DNA from: Euryarchaeota archaeon UBA202
Lineage (GTDB): Archaea > Thermoplasmatota > E2 > UBA202
Direction: 5' to 3'
Length of the DNA stretch: 9,808 nucleotides
Assembly: GCA_002502685.1 (NCBI GenBank)
Contig: DAQA01000041.1
Location: 4,507 to 14,314, forward strand
A program made the position numbers and the translations under genes. Below the pieces are notes generated by a model. That model was given only the letters and a program-made list of their open reading frames with translations, was not told the DNA's origin and did not search any database. Shown piece after piece: positions 1-5,829 of this stretch (the stretch's first letter is position 1; every line of letters starts with the position of its first letter).

Positions 1-342
1 TGCAACAGAAAATACTCCAACATTAAGGATATAATCTGTTGTTTTAATGATGTAAAAGAAGCGCGTGAATGGCTTGCGAAAGAGATGAGAGGCATTGGAT
101 ATAAAGAAGCAAGTCACTTCCTCCGGAATGTAGGATATGAGGGAGTTGCAATACTGGACCGGCATATTCTCCATTGTATGAAAAAACAGGGCCTCATACA
201 AACTATTCCCTTAACACTGACCAAGAAAAGATATAATGAAATAGAGGAAAAACTCTGTAAATATGCAAAAAAGATTGGTCTAGGTGTGGGAGAAATAGAT
301 CTGTATCTATGGTATATTGAGACTGGAAAGGCGCTAAAATAA
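1..342 (+). CDS. ogg: 8-oxoguanine DNA glycosylase/AP lyase, Ogg2 (archaeal) type, 3' part
   Basis: This base-excision repair enzyme removes 8-oxoguanine from DNA and nicks the abasic site. The frame is open from the window edge and ends at TAA 340-342, leaving 113 visible residues. The family usually has about 205-210, so roughly the first 95 residues lie outside. Visible is the helix-hairpin-helix-GPD core: GIGYKEASHFLRNVG (residues 31-45 of the fragment) carries the likely Schiff-base lysine K35, and ILDRHI (51-56) the conserved Asp D53. The 18-residue K-to-D spacing fits what I recall for the M. jannaschii enzyme. The C-terminus GEIDLYLWYIETGKALK is typical of Ogg2. The first in-frame ATG (85) would delete the domain's upstream part, so I treat the gene as cut by the window edge. 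It converges on yjbQ. Family identity is by recalled motifs, not a search. Confidence 0.9.
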   Translation, partial: CNRKYSNIKDIICCFNDVKEAREWLAKEMRGIGYKEASHFLRNVGYEGVAILDRHILHCMKKQGLIQTIPLTLTKKRYNEIEEKLCKYAKKIGLGVGEIDLYLWYIETGKALK

Positions 343-586
343 AACAATTTAACATTAGAGTCCCATCCCTGATTAATCGGATATGATGGTTCCTTAAACT
401 CTGTTAATGTAGAACAAAATAACAATAGGATACGTAACACAGACAATATGTAACCCTTTTATATGATACCATGCCCCTTATTTCATTCTCCATATAAACA
501 ATAATCAAGTAGTGCCCTATACACTAATGAGATATTATACTCCATGTGATTATAATTGATTTTTGGATTTGAGGGCATTTTGGTAT
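343..586. other. Convergent intergenic region with nested inverted repeats
   Basis: No credible gene lies here; the only long frame crossing it is antisense to the glycosylase gene. Two structured blocks are visible. Block 1 (352-410), just after the glycosylase stop, pairs 352-357 with 405-410, 358-361 with 398-401 and 363-367 with 385-389. Block 2 (465-587) pairs gatacca-tgccc (465-476) with gggca-ttt-tggtatc (573-587), 12 bp with a 3-nt bulge that runs into the yjbQ stop codon. Inside it is a hairpin of tagtg (510-514) with cacta (522-526), supported by ataat (501-505) with attat (534-538). The likely role is 3'-end processing or termination for the two convergent genes. A small RNA is possible. 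Confidence 0.5.
450..465 (+). promoter_or_regulatory. TATA-like element preceded by TAACCCTT
   Basis: The sequence GTAACCCTTTTATATG holds an archaeal-type TATA box (TTTTATAT, 457-464) directly behind the 8-mer TAACCCTT (451-458). The same pairing, 8-mer then TATA-like box, lies upstream of yjbQ on the other strand. If active it would start a plus-strand transcript near 485, where there is no gene but there is a hairpin. It may equally be AT-rich chance sequence. Confidence 0.25.
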
Positions 587-973
587 CTAGGATTGTACAA
601 ATATTTTTCTAGATCGGGGTCCATCTCCCTCATAGAAAAAGATTCTCTGCCAGGTGCCCAAAATAGGTTTATTGTTTTCTACAAGAACTAGCACACTACA
701 ACCAAGTAAGCTTGATTTAATATGGGCATCACTATTACCCTCCAAATGATGATAATTGCCATCAGGTGGTATTAGTCTAGATAGGGTGGTAATAATATCT
801 CTTTGAACACTAGGATCAGCACCTTCATTGATAGTGATACCTGCAGTTGTATGTGGCACATAAAGTATCACATGCCCGCTTTTAATATTCATTTTCTCAA
901 TGATTTTCTCCACGTCAGAGGTCACATCGATAAGTTCATTTCTTGCCTGGGACTGTACCCTAATTTCTTTCAT
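587..973 (-). CDS. yjbQ: UPF0047 / YjbQ family protein
   Basis: This 128-residue protein has the length and motif order of the YjbQ family (TIGR00149): HTTAG (41-45), NEG (49-51), HHLEGNSDAHIKSSLLG (75-91) and the terminal GTWQRIFFYEGDGPRSRK (106-123). The conserved His and Asp/Glu residues suggest a metal or phosphate site. Members can weakly replace thiamin phosphate synthase in E. coli, but the physiological role is unsettled, so I assign no reaction. The protein is probably cytoplasmic, with no signal peptide or membrane segment. The ATG at 971-973 is chosen because it starts the conserved N-terminal strand. A TATA-like box about 22 bp upstream predicts a nearly leaderless mRNA, and I see no good SD. 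It lies 217 nt downstream of ttuA on the same strand but probably has its own promoter. Confidence 0.93.
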   Translation of the reverse strand: MKEIRVQSQARNELIDVTSDVEKIIEKMNIKSGHVILYVPHTTAGITINEGADPSVQRDIITTLSRLIPPDGNYHHLEGNSDAHIKSSLLGCSVLVLVENNKPILGTWQRIFFYEGDGPRSRKIFVQS

Positions 974-989
974 GAAAAATCAAGACCTA

Positions 990-1001
990 CAATATAATAA
1001 A
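990..1001 (-). promoter_or_regulatory. Probable TATA box of yjbQ
   Basis: Read on the minus strand this is TTTATTATATTG, centred about 22 bp ahead of the yjbQ ATG (973). Transcription starting about 25 bp downstream would give a leaderless or nearly leaderless message, common in several euryarchaeal groups. TAACCCTT (minus strand) lies directly upstream, overlapping the box by two bases. Confidence 0.5.
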
Positions 1002-1035
1002 GGGTTAAAAAATTTATTTCGTTATGGTAACCCTT
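1000..1035. repeat. 8-bp inverted repeat aagggtta / taaccctt upstream of yjbQ
   Basis: Arms 1000-1007 (aagggtta) and 1028-1035 (taaccctt) are perfect inverted copies separated by 20 bp. The proximal arm touches the yjbQ TATA box. Arms with this spacing suit a dimeric regulator bound on one DNA face or a weak hairpin; an operator for yjbQ is the simplest reading. The 9-mer GTAACCCTT recurs at 450-458, on the other side of the gene. Confidence 0.4.
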
Positions 1036-1042
1036 GAAAAAA
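1007..1042 (-). terminator. Oligo-T tracts, possible terminator of the grpE-dnaK-dnaJ-ttuA transcript
   Basis: Minus-strand reading gives two T6 tracts (1037-1042 and 1007-1012) 150-185 nt past the ttuA stop. Archaeal RNA polymerase terminates at such T-runs without needing a hairpin. They precede the yjbQ promoter, which supports yjbQ being a separate unit. Confidence 0.35.
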
Positions 1043-1063
1043 TTGAACAAAGTGATAATGCCC

Positions 1064-1078
1064 ATTATATATAAATAG
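1064..1078. promoter_or_regulatory. Strong TATA-like box between ttuA and yjbQ
   Basis: The run ATTATATATAAATAG reads as a near-consensus archaeal TATA box on either strand (TTTATATATAA on the minus strand). Minus-strand use would start a transcript near 1045 with a ~70-nt leader to yjbQ containing the 1000-1035 inverted repeat. Plus-strand use would start near 1097, just ahead of the structured stretch 1104-1194. The sequence alone does not decide. Confidence 0.4.
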
Positions 1079-1103
1079 TGAATCGGGAATCCAGAAGAGA
1101 AGG

Positions 1104-1194
1104 GTGAGGCAATGGGACGACTAACTTAGAAGGGCCCTACGTTGACCACATTTCCTCCGCTGTAGGTGCCACACTACTGGTTATTAGGCCTCAC
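1104..1194. other. 91-nt nested stem structure, 3' UTR of ttuA or small RNA candidate
   Basis: Outer arms gtgaggc (1104-1110) and gcctcac (1188-1194) form 7 bp. Inside, taac (1122-1125) pairs with gtta (1180-1183). The innermost stem pairs 1133-1135 with 1168-1170 and 1136-1140 with 1162-1166 (8 bp, one bulged T at 1167) around a 21-nt loop. The outer arm includes the ttuA stop codon. It is not a tRNA, because neither strand has a T-arm or anticodon arm. It may be a 3'-end structure of the chaperone operon, or a plus-strand RNA driven by the TATA box at 1064-1078. Confidence 0.35.
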
Positions 1195-2111
1195 GACTGG
1201 CTGCTGAGCTCTGCAATCAATTGACAGGTCCTGCATTGCCCTTGAGATGTCGGCTCACCGCAACTTGGGCATGTGTTCAAATCTGCAGGGGGAAACCTTT
1301 GGGAAAAACATTCCTCTAGTGCTAGATAGCTATTTAGGATACTATGCCGTGTCCCCGGGTGATCCATTTCCAGTTTATGAAGGATATCACGATAGGTTCC
1401 CCGGGTCGCCTGAGGGGAATACGGGCATTCATGCTCATAGACCTCGATATTGTTGATTAGTGCATATAATGTTGTCTCCTTTTCGGGGATGCTTCTCAGA
1501 GGAATACATCGGGGTATTAACCCCGGCTGGATTTTCTTATGAGGACCAATACGGGCCATTCTTTCCAAATCATTATTCACAAAATTCATCAATATGGACT
1601 GGCTGACATCATCAAGATTATGCCCCGTGACCAAGAGTCGTGCATCAATGTCACGTGCTGCCCTATTAAGGCAATGTCGCCGGAACACGCCACAATAGGT
1701 ACAGGCTCCTAGGTTGCCTTTGGAGACGATGTTATCCATCGTATACCCAATAATGTCCTGAAATGATACCACGTGGTGAGTAATACCACGGGTTTGACAA
1801 AAGCTTTTTGCAATCTGTAACGTTGCGGGACGATATCCCTCTATTCCTTCATCAATAGTAATGGCATGCAGTTCCCTTTTCTCCTGACGGGATACCAAAT
1901 CACGCATAACCTGAACGGCCACAAGGCTATCCTTCCCTCCCGACAAGGCAACAGCAATAACACCCTGAGGTAAGGGGCCCTGTTTCCGAAGTTCTTTTTT
2001 TATTCTTCTGTTAAAAAATTCACAGAAATGAGTCTGGCAGAGATGAGTTCCATTATATCGAATAAAAATAACCGCTTTCTTGCCACATTTTGAACAGATG
2101 GGATAAATCAT
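1191..2111 (-). CDS. ttuA: TtuA/Ncs6-type tRNA 2-thiouridine synthetase
   Basis: This 306-residue adenine-nucleotide alpha-hydrolase family enzyme (TIGR00269) is expected to adenylate a tRNA uridine and replace its oxygen with sulfur from a ubiquitin-like carrier. The exact target, position 54 (TtuA) or wobble 34 (Ncs6), cannot be told here. Visible: an N-terminal zinc knuckle C6/C9/C25/H28, the PP-loop SGGKDS (57-62), C137-x2-C140 in ACTYCG with C229 in HECPYS, GHNLDD (163-168), and a C-terminal zinc ribbon C281/C284/C293/C296. C137, C140 and C229 match the three cysteines that hold the 4Fe-4S cluster in TtuA, with constant spacing, so the enzyme should be active. It starts 5 nt after the dnaJ stop with the SD AGGTGA spanning that stop, so it is co-transcribed. 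The sulfur carrier is not in the window. Confidence 0.9.
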   Translation of the reverse strand: MIYPICSKCGKKAVIFIRYNGTHLCQTHFCEFFNRRIKKELRKQGPLPQGVIAVALSGGKDSLVAVQVMRDLVSRQEKRELHAITIDEGIEGYRPATLQIAKSFCQTRGITHHVVSFQDIIGYTMDNIVSKGNLGACTYCGVFRRHCLNRAARDIDARLLVTGHNLDDVSQSILMNFVNNDLERMARIGPHKKIQPGLIPRCIPLRSIPEKETTLYALINNIEVYEHECPYSPQATRGTYRDILHKLEMDHPGTRHSILNSYLALEECFSQRFPPADLNTCPSCGEPTSQGQCRTCQLIAELSSQS

Positions 2112-2116
2112 GTCAC

Positions 2117-3241
2117 CTATTTTAGAATACCAAATCTTTTCTTTACATTTACCCCTGTCTCTTCAGCAAACTGTCTAAGTAACTCTTTTTCTTGGGAGGT
2201 GAGTTTTTTGGGAACCATGATTTTGGTCTGAACCATCAGGTCACCAGAACTATGACTATTAAGGTGGGGCATCCCTTTTCCCTTGACTTTAAATGTATCA
2301 CCATTTTGGGTTCCTGGAGGAATCTTTAGGGAAACCGTGTCGTCCATAGTTTTAATGCCCACTTCAGCCCCCAATGCCGCTTGGGGGAAAGAGAGATCTA
2401 GCGTATAATAAAGATCATCGCCGCTACGTTGAAATCGTGAATGGGGAGCAACATGGACGATCACATAAAGATCACCTGGTGGGGCACCATTTGTCCCTGC
2501 TTCTCCTTCTCTTGCTAAACGCAATTTGGTTCCCGTTTGAACACCCCGAGGGATTTTCACTCTTATACTTCTCTGCCGCTTGATGACACCCTGTCCACCA
2601 CATTTTAAACAGGGATCCTTGATAAGCTGTCCTGCCCCCTGGCACTCTGGACATGGCATAATCTGAGTGAACTGTCCAAAACCTGTTCTTCGCACATGCT
2701 GTATTTGTCCTTTTCCTCCGCAATGCGGGCAGGTCACTGGATGGTAACCTGGCTTAATGCCTGTTCCCTCACATGTGTCACATTGTTCCATGCGGGTGAT
2801 GCTGAGATCTTGTGTTGTTCCCGTATAGGCTTTTTCCAGGGGAATTTGGATATCATAACGTATATCTCTACCCTGGGGAGGAGTACGCCGACCTCGGCGT
2901 GATCGCCCAAAGAATTGATTAAAGATATCACCAAAGCCAAAATCAAAGCCGATGTTTAAGTCACGAAAGATGTCACCAAAATCAACCCCTCGGAAAATAT
3001 CTTCATAAGAATAGTTCTGATTGATACCTGCATGGCCATAGAGATTGTATTGCTTTCTTTTTTCAGGGTCGGATAGTACTGCATAGGCCTCTGATATTTC
3101 TTTGAATCGTTCCTCTGCACCCGGTTCTTTGCTTTTATCAGGGTGGTATTTTAAGGCAAGTTTACGATACGCCTTTTTGATATCTTGCTTGTTAGCATCT
3201 TGGGTTACACCTAAGATTTCATAGTAGTCTTTTTTTACCAT
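2117..3241 (-). CDS. dnaJ: Chaperone protein DnaJ (Hsp40, type I)
   Basis: DnaJ delivers unfolded clients to DnaK and stimulates its ATPase. The 374-residue protein is full length and type I. The J domain (about 1-68) has HPD at 33-35. The linker 72-112 is rich in Phe and Asp and has three DIF motifs (81-83, 90-92, 105-107). Four CxxCxGxG zinc repeats follow (C154/157, C171/174, C197/200, C211/214), then the C-terminal client-binding and dimer domains ending in RFGILK. The ATG at 3239-3241 follows the dnaK stop by 20 nt. The only SD-like stretch is weak (GTGGAA), so translation may depend on coupling to dnaK. No key residue is missing. Confidence 0.98.
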   Translation of the reverse strand: MVKKDYYEILGVTQDANKQDIKKAYRKLALKYHPDKSKEPGAEERFKEISEAYAVLSDPEKRKQYNLYGHAGINQNYSYEDIFRGVDFGDIFRDLNIGFDFGFGDIFNQFFGRSRRGRRTPPQGRDIRYDIQIPLEKAYTGTTQDLSITRMEQCDTCEGTGIKPGYHPVTCPHCGGKGQIQHVRRTGFGQFTQIMPCPECQGAGQLIKDPCLKCGGQGVIKRQRSIRVKIPRGVQTGTKLRLAREGEAGTNGAPPGDLYVIVHVAPHSRFQRSGDDLYYTLDLSFPQAALGAEVGIKTMDDTVSLKIPPGTQNGDTFKVKGKGMPHLNSHSSGDLMVQTKIMVPKKLTSQEKELLRQFAEETGVNVKKRFGILK

Positions 3242-3261
3242 GCATAAGTTTCCACGGTGGC

Positions 3262-5118
3262 TTATTTGTCATCCTTTACTTCATAGTCCGTATCTACAGT
3301 GTCGCTATCTGAAGGATGGCCTTTCCAAGTTTTTTGGTTTTTCGTATTTTTATCAGAAGATGCTTGTGCTTGTTGCTGCTGGGCGGCCTGCTGATATATG
3401 GTTGTGGAGATTTTTTGTAGAACTTCTGAGAGAGCATCAGATTTTGCCTTAATCTTGTCTATATCATCACCGGTGAGGGCCTCTTTGAGTTCTTTTACTG
3501 CTTTTTCAAGTTTTTCTTTATCTTCAGAGGATAATTTATCTTTTAGCTCTTCTAACGTTTTTTCTGTGCTATTGACCAAGGTGTCTGCGTTATTTCGGAT
3601 TTCTATTTTTTCTTTTCTTTTTTTGTCCTCCTCTGCGTGTTGCTGTGCCTCCTGTTTGGCTTTTTCGATTTCGGTATCGGAAAGTTTGGTGGTTCCAGTG
3701 ATTCTGATAGATTGTTCTTTTCCTGTTCCCAGGTCCTTAGCGGAGACATCCAAAATGCCATTGACATCGATATCGAAAGTAACTTCGATTTGGGGGACAC
3801 CGCGTGGAGCCGGGAGAATACCATCTAGGTGGAAGCGGCCGAGACTCTTGTTATCGGTGGCCATGGGTCGTTCTCCCTGGAGGACATTGATTTCTACACT
3901 GGTTTGGTTGTCAGCTGCCGTGGAAAATATTTTGCTTTTTTTTGTAGGAATGGTGGTATTTCTCTCAATAAGGGGAGTTGAAATGCCACCCAGGGTTTCA
4001 ATACTTAATGTGAGGGGAGTGACATCTAAGAGAACAATGTCCTTTTCTATGTCACCTGAGAGAACACCTGCTTGTATCGCTGCACCAACGGCTACGCACT
4101 CCATGGGGTCAACACCCCGTTCTGCTTTTTTGCCAAAGATCTCCTGGACCTTTTTTTGGACAATGGGCATGCGAGTGGGTCCTCCTACCAGCACGATATG
4201 ATCAATATCAGAGGAAGTTAATTTCGCATCTTTTAAGGTCTGTTTGCAGGGCTGAATTGTTTTTTCCACAATGGGTTCTACCAATTTATCCAGTTGTGCC
4301 CGGGTGATTTCCATCTCAAGATGTAGCGGCCCAGTGTCGGTGGCTGTAACATAGGGAAGGTTAATCGTAGTTTTAAGGGTTGACGACAACTCTATTTTTG
4401 CATTCTCCGCTGCCTCCACAAGTCGTTGCAGAGATTTGGCATCTTTACGTAAATCCACCTTGTGCTTTTTTTGGAATGCCATGGCCATATAGTCCACCAG
4501 GGCTTGATCCATATCACTGCCACCAAGGTGGGTGTCGCCATTGGTTGCCAAGACTTCAAAGACACCATCGCCTACCTCCATGAGGGTGATATCAAAGGTG
4601 CCCCCCCCTAGATCATAGACAGCAATCTTATGTTCCCCTTTTTGTTCAAGGCCAAAGGATAATGCCGCTGCTGTGGGTTCATTGATAATCCGGCGGACAT
4701 TAAAACCCGCGATTTCCCCTGCGGTCTTAGTGGCCTGTCTTTGGTCATCATCAAAGTAGGCAGGTGCGGTAATCACCGCATCGGTGATTTTTTCTCCGAG
4801 AAAGTCCTCTGCATCAGCCTTAATTTTTTGTAGGATAAAGGCAGATATTTGTTCAGGAGAATACTCCTTTCCATGAACTTTCACTTTTTCACTCGTACCC
4901 ATTTTTCTTTTAATCCGCATAATGGTTCCCTCGGGATTGACTACCGCTTGTCTTTTCGCAGGTTCACCCACGAGTTTTTCGCCATCCTTGGTAAAGGCCA
5001 CAACCGAAGGAAAATATGGATTCCCCTCAGAACTTTTAATTACTTGAGGCTTTCCCGCTTCCATGACTGCAACTTCAGAGTTGGTTGTACCTAAATCGAT
5101 TCCAATAATTTTTCCCAT
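3262..5118 (-). CDS. dnaK: Molecular chaperone DnaK (Hsp70)
   Basis: This ATP-driven cytosolic chaperone has 618 residues. The nucleotide-binding domain (1-360) shows IDLGTTNS (7-14), NEPTAAALSFG (146-156), DLGGGTFD (169-176) and VGGPTRMP (311-318). The interdomain linker VLLDVTPLTLS spans about 362-372, followed by the beta-sandwich (about 373-480) and helical lid (about 481-575). Around residues 60-95 it lacks the roughly 25-residue insertion of proteobacterial DnaK, as in archaeal and Gram-positive proteins. The tail is Gln-rich (QQAAQQQQAQ, 576-585) and ends DYEVKDDK. The start has an AGGAGG SD 8 nt upstream, lying inside grpE, and the grpE stop abuts the ATG. Confidence 0.99.
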   Translation of the reverse strand: MGKIIGIDLGTTNSEVAVMEAGKPQVIKSSEGNPYFPSVVAFTKDGEKLVGEPAKRQAVVNPEGTIMRIKRKMGTSEKVKVHGKEYSPEQISAFILQKIKADAEDFLGEKITDAVITAPAYFDDDQRQATKTAGEIAGFNVRRIINEPTAAALSFGLEQKGEHKIAVYDLGGGTFDITLMEVGDGVFEVLATNGDTHLGGSDMDQALVDYMAMAFQKKHKVDLRKDAKSLQRLVEAAENAKIELSSTLKTTINLPYVTATDTGPLHLEMEITRAQLDKLVEPIVEKTIQPCKQTLKDAKLTSSDIDHIVLVGGPTRMPIVQKKVQEIFGKKAERGVDPMECVAVGAAIQAGVLSGDIEKDIVLLDVTPLTLSIETLGGISTPLIERNTTIPTKKSKIFSTAADNQTSVEINVLQGERPMATDNKSLGRFHLDGILPAPRGVPQIEVTFDIDVNGILDVSAKDLGTGKEQSIRITGTTKLSDTEIEKAKQEAQQHAEEDKKRKEKIEIRNNADTLVNSTEKTLEELKDKLSSEDKEKLEKAVKELKEALTGDDIDKIKAKSDALSEVLQKISTTIYQQAAQQQQAQASSDKNTKNQKTWKGHPSDSDTVDTDYEVKDDK

Positions 5119-5661
5119 TTATGTTTCCTCCTGTTCTTTTTGGATTTTTTTCTGTGCTACAATAACATGAGAGAGTCTGAGGACTCTATCCTTTACAAAA
5201 TATCCTTTCTTAACCTCTTCTACAATATCCCCCTCATTGCATCCTTCCTTTTCAATAGTGGAGAGTGCATAATGGCAATTATAATCAAAGGGTTTGCCAA
5301 TACAATCAATGGGGACAATATGCTCCTTGTCAAAAAAGATGTCAAGGGTGCGCAGTATAGACTGTATTCCCTTCTGGGGATGGGAATCATCAAGTGCATG
5401 GGTTAACAGTTCCTTGATGTCCACCAGCTCAAGCAAGTACCTTCTTTTAATCTCTTCATCCCTTTTATCCAGTTCCTTTTCCATTCTTTTTAGCAAGTTT
5501 TGATTATCTGCATAGGTACGTAAAAGTTTATCATGTTTTTCCTGTAGTTCCTGTTTTAGTCTTTCGATTTCTTTTTGGCATTGGTTTAACTGGAGGGATA
5601 GGTTTGCCTTTGCCCTCTTTTGGGTACCCTTTGTCTTTGATGTTTTTTTTGGTGCATTCAT
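5119..5661 (-). CDS. grpE: Nucleotide exchange factor GrpE
   Basis: GrpE opens the DnaK nucleotide cleft to release ADP. This 180-residue protein has a basic Lys/Thr-rich N-terminus (1-20), a long charged coiled coil (about 22-75) containing the conserved NLLKRMEKE stretch, a helical bundle (75-112), and a beta domain with GKPFDYNCHYAL (122-133) and KKGYFVKDRVLR (151-162). The family pattern G-x2-F-D-x3-H is kept, but the usual HEA is HYA here. The N-terminal tail is short. It is the first gene of the chaperone operon; an AGGGAGAG stretch about 10 nt before the ATG may serve as SD. A TATA box at 5707-5716 sits at the right distance for a leader of about 25 nt. Confidence 0.96.
   Translation of the reverse strand: MNAPKKTSKTKGTQKRAKANLSLQLNQCQKEIERLKQELQEKHDKLLRTYADNQNLLKRMEKELDKRDEEIKRRYLLELVDIKELLTHALDDSHPQKGIQSILRTLDIFFDKEHIVPIDCIGKPFDYNCHYALSTIEKEGCNEGDIVEEVKKGYFVKDRVLRLSHVIVAQKKIQKEQEET
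5127..5132 (-). promoter_or_regulatory. Shine-Dalgarno site of dnaK
   Basis: A perfect AGGAGG on the minus strand, 8 nt from the dnaK ATG and inside the last codons of grpE. It is the strongest ribosome site of this operon, fitting the need for more DnaK than GrpE. Confidence 0.8.
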
Positions 5662-5706
5662 GTGGTGAGAACTCTCCCTAAATCGAAGAACGATATATGG
5701 GCACTT

Positions 5707-5716
5707 CTATATATAG
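5707..5716. promoter_or_regulatory. Palindromic TATA box between the chaperone and acyl-CoA operons
   Basis: CTATATATAG is a perfect palindrome in the 168-bp divergent gap. On the minus strand it predicts a start near 5686, about 25 nt before grpE. On the plus strand it predicts a start near 5737, upstream of the leader ORF at 5775. A second, weaker minus-strand box (CATATATCG, 5691-5699) lies nearer grpE. A heat-inducible promoter is expected for grpE, but I recognise no known archaeal heat-shock operator. Confidence 0.5.
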
Positions 5717-5774
5717 TTTTCTCTAGGTTGCTTGGGGTGATAAACAGAGGCATGGGAATGCGGGAGGAGATGCC

Positions 5775-5816
5775 ATGGTTAAATTTTTAAGTATAGAATC
5801 CATTGCTAGCCCATGA
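5775..5816 (+). CDS. Possible 13-residue leader peptide upstream of the thiolase gene
   Basis: This short frame encodes MVKFLSIESIASP and ends at TGA 5814-5816. A strong SD, GGAGGAG (5763-5769), lies 5 nt before its ATG. Its stop codon lies inside the thiolase SD (GAGGAGG, 5815-5821), 13 nt before the thiolase ATG. A ribosome finishing here would sit on the thiolase SD, so coupling or a blocking effect is plausible. I see no codon bias such as runs of one amino acid that would show attenuation. Against it: a TATA-like TTTTTAAGTATA (5784-5795) lies inside the frame and could be the true thiolase promoter. Confidence 0.35.
   Translation: MVKFLSIESIASP
5784..5795 (+). promoter_or_regulatory. 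Possible TATA box of the thiolase operon
   Basis: TTTTTAAGTATA is T/A-rich and would place the transcript start near 5813, giving a leader of about 17 nt that just includes the GAGGAGG SD (5815-5821). This competes with the leader-ORF reading, which needs a start upstream of 5763. Confidence 0.35.
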
Positions 5817-5821
5817 GGAGG
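5815..5821 (+). promoter_or_regulatory. Shine-Dalgarno site fixing the thiolase start
   Basis: GAGGAGG lies 8 nt before the ATG at 5830, which begins the conserved thiolase N-terminus MKEAVVVSGVRT. An in-frame TTG at 5803 lies ahead of this SD, and an ATG at 5825 is out of frame and stops after two codons, so 5830 is preferred. Confidence 0.8.
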
Positions 5822-5829
5822 TTTATGAA

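Noticed and set aside
368..389. D'/C' boxes of a C/D guide RNA (CTGA, then ATGATGG)
   Set aside because: No outer C box or D box at a fitting distance; the C'-like box is imperfect.
1104..1194. tRNA gene, because a 7-bp closing stem encloses 91 nt
   Set aside because: Neither strand has a T-stem with a TTC-type loop, a D-arm with GG, or an anticodon arm at the expected distance.
3398..4201. 267-residue plus-strand frame
   Set aside because: It is antisense to dnaK; the translation is Ser/Phe/Leu-rich with no recognisable domain, as expected for the complement of a charged coding sequence.
5666..5675. gagaactctc as a heat-shock operator before grpE
   Set aside because: Only 4-bp arms, no match to a known archaeal or CIRCE operator; it can be explained as overlap with the grpE ribosome site.
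5803..5829. TTG start adding 9 residues to the thiolase
   Set aside because: The GAGGAGG SD lies inside this extension and the family N-terminus begins at MKEAVVVSG.
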